DNA from: Desulfobacteraceae bacterium
Lineage (GTDB): Bacteria > Desulfobacterota > Desulfobacteria > Desulfobacterales > Desulfobacteraceae
Direction of reading: 5' to 3'
DNA length: 10,487 nt
Assembly (NCBI GenBank): GCA_022712835.1
Contig: JAFLJU010000681.1
Location: 1-10,487 of the forward strand
A model generated the notes under the pieces. The model was not told the origin of the DNA and did no database searches. It was given only the letters and a program-made list of their open reading frames with translations. The translations under genes were made by a program, and so were the position numbers. The first letter of the stretch is position 1. Each line of letters begins with the position of its first letter. Of the stretch, positions 6,038 through 10,487 are shown piece by piece.

Positions 6038-8059
6038 ATGGCAGAAAAGAAAGAAACCGCAGTCAAGGCGCCAAAGCTTGCGGATCCGAAAGAAGCGTCA
6101 GTTGATCTTGCAACCCAAAAAATGATCATCCGCTCCCACGAGCTTGGGGTGGAAACTATTTTTGACAGAGCTGTCAATATGAAGCAGTGTAATATTGGTC
6201 TCCAGGGTACCTGCTGTAAAAACTGCGCCATGGGACCCTGTAGGCTCCCGCTCCCCAAAGCCGGGATTGAAGGCGAAGATACCAGAAAAGGCCTTTGCGG
6301 TGCCACAGCCAACACCATCGCAGCCCGTAACTTTACCAGGATGATTGCGGGCGGTGCTGCAGCTCACTCTGATCATGGTAGAGCCGTTGCCGAAGTATTT
6401 TATCAAGCCGCTAACAAGCTGACTGACGACTATAAAATCAAAGATCCCCTCAAACTTTTGTCCATTGCACCCCATTACGGCGTGGATATCCAGGTTGAAG
6501 TGGATGGTGAAATGGTTGACAGAGACATTGATGAAATTGCTGTAGAACTTGCCGATGTTGCCCTGGCAGAATGGGGCAAAAACGGAAGCCATACACTTAT
6601 GCCTAAACGTTTTCCAAAAGCCCGATATGAAAGATGGGAAAAAGCAGGCATTCTTCCCAGAAATATTGACAGGGAAATTGTCGAAGTAATGCACAGAACC
6701 CATATTGGTGTTGACCAGGATTACAAAAACCTGATGAAACAGGGTGCAAGATGCGCCCTTGCAGATTTAAGCGGATCTTGGATTGCAACCGATCTTCAGG
6801 ATGTTATGTTCGGTACTCCCTCTCCTCTGATTTCAGAAGCCAACCTGGGTGTCATGAAAGCTGACCATGTCAACATCATCGTTCACGGCCATGAGCCCAT
6901 ACTTTCAGAAATGATTGTTGCGGCATCCCAGTCTGCTGAAATGCATGAGCTTGCAATAAAGAACGGTGCAAAAGGCATTCAGCTTTCCGGTATCTGCTGT
7001 ACAGCCAACGAAGTTCTTCAAAGACACGGTGTCCCCAATGCTGGTAACTTTTTGCAGCAGGAATTGGCCATTGTAACTGGCGCCTGTGATGCAATGGTGG
7101 TTGATATTCAGTGTGTATTTCAAAATCTTGCCAATGTGGCAAAATGTTTCCATACAAAACTGATCACCACCCACCCCATTGCGAAAATGGAACAATCCAA
7201 TGTTATTCACATTGAATTTGACGAGCACCATGCCATGGAAGATGCCATAAGAATTGTGACCATGGCCATTGAAAACTTTCAAAACCGTGGTGCCGAAGTG
7301 CAGATTCCGCCTGAAAAACAATCCCAGGTAGCCGGATTTGGCGTTGAATCCATTAAATATCACCTGGGCGGTACCTTCCGAGGCACCTTCTACACCCTTA
7401 ACGATAATATGATAAACGGCAGGATTCGCGGTGTTGCAGCAGTTGTCGGATGTAACAACGCCAGACAACAGCACAACAATGCCCATCTGACCGTTATTAA
7501 AGAGCTGATTAAAAATGATGTCATCGTTCTAACCACTGGTTGCGGTGGTATCACAGCTGCCATGGACGGCCTGCTCCAGCCGGATACTGCGGCTGCTTAC
7601 TGCGGTCCTGGTCTTGCTGAAATCTGCGAAACTGTCGGTATTCCCCCGGTCCTTCACATGGGCTCCTGCGTGGATAACTCCAGAATTATTAATGCTGCCA
7701 TAGAAGTAGTAAATGCCGGCGGCATGGGCAATGATCTGTGTGACTGGCCCGTAGCCGGTTCTGCGCCTGAATGGATGAGTGAAAAAGCCATATCTATCGG
7801 ACAATATGTTGTCTGCTCAGGTATTTATACTGTATTTGGCGGCACGCTCCCAATTGATGGTGCTCCGGTATTTAAAGAGTACCTGAAATCTGGTATGGAA
7901 GAGCTATACGGTGGTAGTTGGGATGTTGAAGCAGATCCGATCAAACATGCCCATCTCATGATTGCCCACATCGATAAAAAGAGAAAAGAGCTTGGTATTG
8001 ATAAGGCAAGAGAAAGAGTCATGATGGATATGGCCTCTCGCCAGGCGCTTGAAGGTTAA
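6038..8059 (+). CDS. acsA: Anaerobic Ni-Fe-S carbon monoxide dehydrogenase, catalytic subunit of the CODH/ACS complex
   Basis: The 673-residue length matches AcsA/CooS. It reversibly reduces CO2 to CO at the Ni-4Fe-4S C-cluster, supplying or removing the carbonyl group handled by AcsB. N-terminal cysteines Cys51 and Cys59 fit the subunit-bridging D-cluster; Cys60, Cys63, Cys68 and Cys87 fit the B-cluster. C-cluster candidates are His283/His285 in VHGHEP, the Cys pair 320-321 in GICCTANE, Cys359 in DIQCVF, Cys472 in VGCNNAR, Cys502 in TTGCGG and Cys544 in MGSCVDNSR. Lys583 (EKAISIG) and the His110/His113 segment fit the acid-base residues. The first 25 residues are Lys/Ala-rich. AcsB directly downstream marks it as the acetyl-CoA type rather than an energy-only CooS. 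No nickel-insertion gene (cooC, acsF) lies in the visible operon. Confidence 0.97.
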   Translation: MAEKKETAVKAPKLADPKEASVDLATQKMIIRSHELGVETIFDRAVNMKQCNIGLQGTCCKNCAMGPCRLPLPKAGIEGEDTRKGLCGATANTIAARNFTRMIAGGAAAHSDHGRAVAEVFYQAANKLTDDYKIKDPLKLLSIAPHYGVDIQVEVDGEMVDRDIDEIAVELADVALAEWGKNGSHTLMPKRFPKARYERWEKAGILPRNIDREIVEVMHRTHIGVDQDYKNLMKQGARCALADLSGSWIATDLQDVMFGTPSPLISEANLGVMKADHVNIIVHGHEPILSEMIVAASQSAEMHELAIKNGAKGIQLSGICCTANEVLQRHGVPNAGNFLQQELAIVTGACDAMVVDIQCVFQNLANVAKCFHTKLITTHPIAKMEQSNVIHIEFDEHHAMEDAIRIVTMAIENFQNRGAEVQIPPEKQSQVAGFGVESIKYHLGGTFRGTFYTLNDNMINGRIRGVAAVVGCNNARQQHNNAHLTVIKELIKNDVIVLTTGCGGITAAMDGLLQPDTAAAYCGPGLAEICETVGIPPVLHMGSCVDNSRIINAAIEVVNAGGMGNDLCDWPVAGSAPEWMSEKAISIGQYVVCSGIYTVFGGTLPIDGAPVFKEYLKSGMEELYGGSWDVEADPIKHAHLMIAHIDKKRKELGIDKARERVMMDMASRQALEG

Positions 8060-8065
8060 TGGGTT

Positions 8066-8081
8066 GTTTCTATATAGAAAC
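8066..8081 (+). repeat. 16-base perfect palindrome between acsA and acsB
   Basis: GTTTCTATATAGAAAC reads the same on both strands and starts seven bases after the acsA stop. It has no U-run, so termination is unlikely. It could be an mRNA hairpin with a short stem or a protein-binding dyad. The acsB ribosome site AAGGAGG (8106-8112) lies outside it. Confidence 0.6.
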
Positions 8082-8120
8082 TGATAATACAATAAATCCT
8101 CACAGAAGGAGGAAGAAAAT

Positions 8121-10331
8121 ATGTCAAAATTGATCGCATTTGCTGCCATTCAGGGTGGATACAAAGTAGTTGCCCAGGTAGAAGGACAATTGGAAAAGGC
8201 ACTTCAGACCTATGATGCCAGCACAAAAGTCGGATTTCCCAACACGGCTTACTATTTGCCGGTAATTTATTCATTGACCGGACTTAAAGTGGAAACCCTG
8301 GAAGACCTGAAAAAACCCATGGCCTTTGCCAGAGGTCTGCTGCCACCCCATATTAAACTCAAAAACTGGCTTCCCTACCTTGGACCATTGCTTGATGCGG
8401 GTATGGCAGGCATCCTTTCCTATGAGATTAAAGAAGCCTTGCGTTACCTTAATGAACCTGATTTCTACCTCCACGCAGAAGATCCGGACGTTGAAAATGG
8501 AAAAATCTGGATAGGTGCTGCCGATGATACAGTCTTAAGGAAACGTGGGGTTGAGTTTGTTGACGGGTCAGCCCCGGGGTTTGCAGCCATGGTTGGAGCT
8601 GCGCCAAATCCTGAAATCGCAAAAATGATTGTTGAAGACTACCAGAAAAAATCACTCTATATTTTCTGTGCAGCTAACCATAACGGCAAAACACTTGCCG
8701 AGCAATGTATAGAAGCCGGAATGCAGATTGGATGGAACACCCGTATCGTTCCCTTTGGTCCGGATATCTCCTCCGCCGTATTTGCCCTTGGTTTTGCCAA
8801 CAGGGCAGCCATGGCTTTTGGCGGGGTTCAACCCGGTGATTACAAAAAAATGCTTCATTATAACAAAGACAGAATCTTTGCCTTTGTCAATGCGCTTGGT
8901 GATGTGGGAACCGAATGGGGAGTTGCTGCAGCCGGTTGTGTAAACTGGGGTTTCCCGACAATTGCAGACACACCGATTCCAGAAATTCTGCCCACGGGTA
9001 TTTGTACCTATGAGCATGTGGTGGCAGGAATTGCCCATGAAGACATATGCCAGAAATCGGTTGAAGTCAGAGGTCTTAAAGTTCAGATAGCTGAAATTGA
9101 GATTCCCTGTTCATTCGGTCCTGCATTTGAAGGTGAACGTGTAAGAGGAGCAGATCTACATGCCCAGTGCGGCGGTGGAAAGACCCAGTGTACCGAGCTT
9201 GTAAAAATGGCGGAGATGAGTGACATCGAAGACGGCAAAGTCATTATTGACGGTCCGGATATTGACGGCATCAAAGAAGGCGGCACCTTCCCCTTGGGAA
9301 TCAAGGTTGAAATCGCGGGACGCGAGTTCCAGGAAGATTTTGAGCCCATCATGGAACGTCAGATTCATCATCTGGTCAACTACATCCAGGGGGTCATGCA
9401 TATCGGACAACGGGACATCGCCTGGGTTCGTATTTCCAAAGCCGCCATTGAAAAGGGCTTTACCCTGAAAGACATTGGTGTGGTTCTCCATGCCAAATTT
9501 CATCAGGATTTCACCAAGATCGTCGATAAGGTTCAAGTCACTCTTTATACAAAGAAAGAAGATGTGGACAAGATGACGGCTGTTGCCCGTGAAAACTACC
9601 TGGCACGTGATGCCCGTGTAGATAATATGACAGACGAGGATGTTGAGACTTACTATTCTTGCACCCTCTGCCAGTCCTTTGCACCCAGCCATGTTTGTTC
9701 AGTTTCTCCTGAAAGAACGGGTCTTTGCGGTGCATACAACTGGATGGATTGTCGAGCGGCCTTTGAAATCAACCCAACCGGTCCCAACCAGCCCATTGAA
9801 AAAGGCGAATGTATTGATGCAAAACTGGGCCAGTGGAAAGGGGTCAATGATTTTGTATACAAGGCTTCCAGAGGTACGGTTACCCATTATAACTTCTACT
9901 CCATGGTAGTTGATCCCATGACCACCTGCGGTTGCTGCGAATGTATCGCTGCCATGCTGCCGGGTTGTAACGGGGTTATGACCGTTGGCCGTGATTACGC
10001 AGGTGAAACACCCTGTGGCATGAAGTTTACCACATTGGCCGGTGTCATGGGCGGTGGTGCTTGCTCTCCTGGATTTGTGGGTCACTCCAAACACAACATC
10101 ACCCAGGGTAAATTCATCCTGGGCGACGGTGGACTGTTAAGAATGGTCTGGATGCCCAAGATGCTCAAAGAAGAGCTCAAGGACAGGATTGTTGCCCGTG
10201 GAGAAGCAATGGGTGTTCCAAATCTTTATGACATGATTGCCGATGAAACCGTTGGCATCACCGAAGAGGAGATCCTACCCTTCCTCAAGGAGAAAGGTCA
10301 TCCTGCACTTAGCATGGAATCACTTGTCTGA
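8121..10331 (+). CDS. acsB: CO-methylating acetyl-CoA synthase (CODH/ACS beta subunit, bacterial full-length form)
   Basis: The 736-residue protein matches the bacterial acetyl-CoA synthase (about 730), including the N-terminal domain that archaeal CdhC lacks. It builds acetyl-CoA from CO, the corrinoid-bound methyl group and CoA at the Ni-Ni-[4Fe-4S] A-cluster, or cleaves it in reverse. Cys514, Cys517, Cys526 and Cys536 keep the exact spacing of Moorella Cys506, 509, 518 and 528. Cys603-Gly604-Cys605 in TTCGCCE matches the Cys595-Gly596-Cys597 square-planar nickel site, with the same offset of 8. Phe520 corresponds to the Moorella Phe512 near the proximal nickel. AAGGAGG sits 8 bases before the ATG. 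It is separated from acsA by 61 bases and from acsC by 86. All cluster ligands I can place are intact, so an active enzyme is expected. Confidence 0.98.
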   Translation: MSKLIAFAAIQGGYKVVAQVEGQLEKALQTYDASTKVGFPNTAYYLPVIYSLTGLKVETLEDLKKPMAFARGLLPPHIKLKNWLPYLGPLLDAGMAGILSYEIKEALRYLNEPDFYLHAEDPDVENGKIWIGAADDTVLRKRGVEFVDGSAPGFAAMVGAAPNPEIAKMIVEDYQKKSLYIFCAANHNGKTLAEQCIEAGMQIGWNTRIVPFGPDISSAVFALGFANRAAMAFGGVQPGDYKKMLHYNKDRIFAFVNALGDVGTEWGVAAAGCVNWGFPTIADTPIPEILPTGICTYEHVVAGIAHEDICQKSVEVRGLKVQIAEIEIPCSFGPAFEGERVRGADLHAQCGGGKTQCTELVKMAEMSDIEDGKVIIDGPDIDGIKEGGTFPLGIKVEIAGREFQEDFEPIMERQIHHLVNYIQGVMHIGQRDIAWVRISKAAIEKGFTLKDIGVVLHAKFHQDFTKIVDKVQVTLYTKKEDVDKMTAVARENYLARDARVDNMTDEDVETYYSCTLCQSFAPSHVCSVSPERTGLCGAYNWMDCRAAFEINPTGPNQPIEKGECIDAKLGQWKGVNDFVYKASRGTVTHYNFYSMVVDPMTTCGCCECIAAMLPGCNGVMTVGRDYAGETPCGMKFTTLAGVMGGGACSPGFVGHSKHNITQGKFILGDGGLLRMVWMPKMLKEELKDRIVARGEAMGVPNLYDMIADETVGITEEEILPFLKEKGHPALSMESLV

Positions 10332-10347
10332 TAATCATTAAACCAAA

Positions 10348-10383
10348 AAGGTCCGGCAGTATTTATCAATACTGTCGGGCCTT
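10348..10383 (+). promoter_or_regulatory. 16-pair mRNA hairpin between acsB and acsC, without U-run
   Basis: Arms 10348-10363 and 10368-10383 pair along all 16 positions around the loop UAUC. Two of these are G-U pairs in plus-strand RNA; in minus-strand RNA the same positions would be C-A mismatches. So the structure is suited to the operon transcript. No U-tract follows on the plus strand, which argues against termination and for a processing or stability element. Confidence 0.6.
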
Positions 10384-10417
10384 ACCATATAGTTTTGAAT
10401 AACTTAAGGAGATAAAA

Positions 10418-10487
10418 ATGGCATTAACCGGTATACAGATATTCAAACTCCTTCCCAAAACAAATTGCAAGGAGTGTGGAGTTCCCA
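10418..10487 (+). CDS. acsC: Corrinoid iron-sulfur protein large (gamma) subunit, N-terminal fragment
   Basis: ATG at 10418 opens a frame to the window end, giving 23 codons: MALTGIQIFKLLPK followed by TNCKECGVP. The start, with the Cys-X2-Cys of the N-terminal 4Fe-4S domain, closely resembles AcsC, whose N-terminus reads LTG...LPK..C.ECG.PTC. The protein binds a [4Fe-4S] cluster for reductive activation and the corrinoid that carries the methyl group, and pairs with AcsD. AAGGAG lies 6 bases upstream. AcsC here is separated from its partner AcsD by acsA and acsB. The remaining sequence is outside the window. Confidence 0.9.
   Translation, partial: MALTGIQIFKLLPKTNCKECGVP

Noticed and set aside
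6575..7700. Possible loss of a CODH cluster ligand, because the gap between Cys502 and Cys544 seems short.
   Set aside because: MGSCVDNSR is intact and the shortening falls in a variable loop before it; all expected ligands can be assigned.

Overview
The window holds a Wood-Ljungdahl (reductive acetyl-CoA) locus from an anaerobic bacterium. Gene content, protein sequence and the ADP-forming acetate-CoA ligase family gene beside it best fit an acetate-oxidising or autotrophic sulfate reducer of the Desulfobacterales type. That placement is an inference from protein character; no species marker is present.

Layout. The left part is on the minus strand. It has the 5' part of an acetate-CoA ligase (ADP-forming) family gene (938 to beyond base 1), then tandem hairpin terminators, folD (2061-1171) and fhs (3923-2148). 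A 491-base AT-rich divergent region (3924-4414) follows. The right part is a plus-strand operon: acsD (corrinoid iron-sulfur protein small subunit, with an unusual long C-terminal extension), acsA (Ni-Fe-S carbon monoxide dehydrogenase), acsB (acetyl-CoA synthase) and the first 23 codons of acsC (corrinoid iron-sulfur protein large subunit).

How the genes work together. Fhs and FolD handle the folate steps of the methyl branch: formate to formyl-THF, methenyl-THF and methylene-THF. AcsA interconverts CO2 and CO. AcsC/AcsD carries the methyl group on a corrinoid. AcsB joins methyl, CO and CoA into acetyl-CoA, or cleaves it when the pathway runs oxidatively. The ligase would link acetyl-CoA to acetate with ADP/ATP exchange. 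The metal- and cluster-binding residues of AcsA and AcsB and the catalytic residues of FolD that I could check are present.

Most unusual points: (1) AcsD carries about 200 extra residues: an Ala/Pro/Lys linker, an 8-residue repeat with a regular Lys-Glu i/i+4 pattern suggesting a rigid single helix, and a short amphipathic tail. (2) The acs leader can fold into a three-tier hairpin followed by a U-run, with one candidate promoter starting inside its left arm, plus a C9 run near the start codon. (3) Every fully visible gene junction of both transcription units carries an inverted repeat, some with a U-tract and some without. (4) Fhs departs from the family consensus at its signature motif and at both sites used for common FTHFS surveys.

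I see no tRNA, rRNA, CRISPR array, insertion sequence or phage gene.
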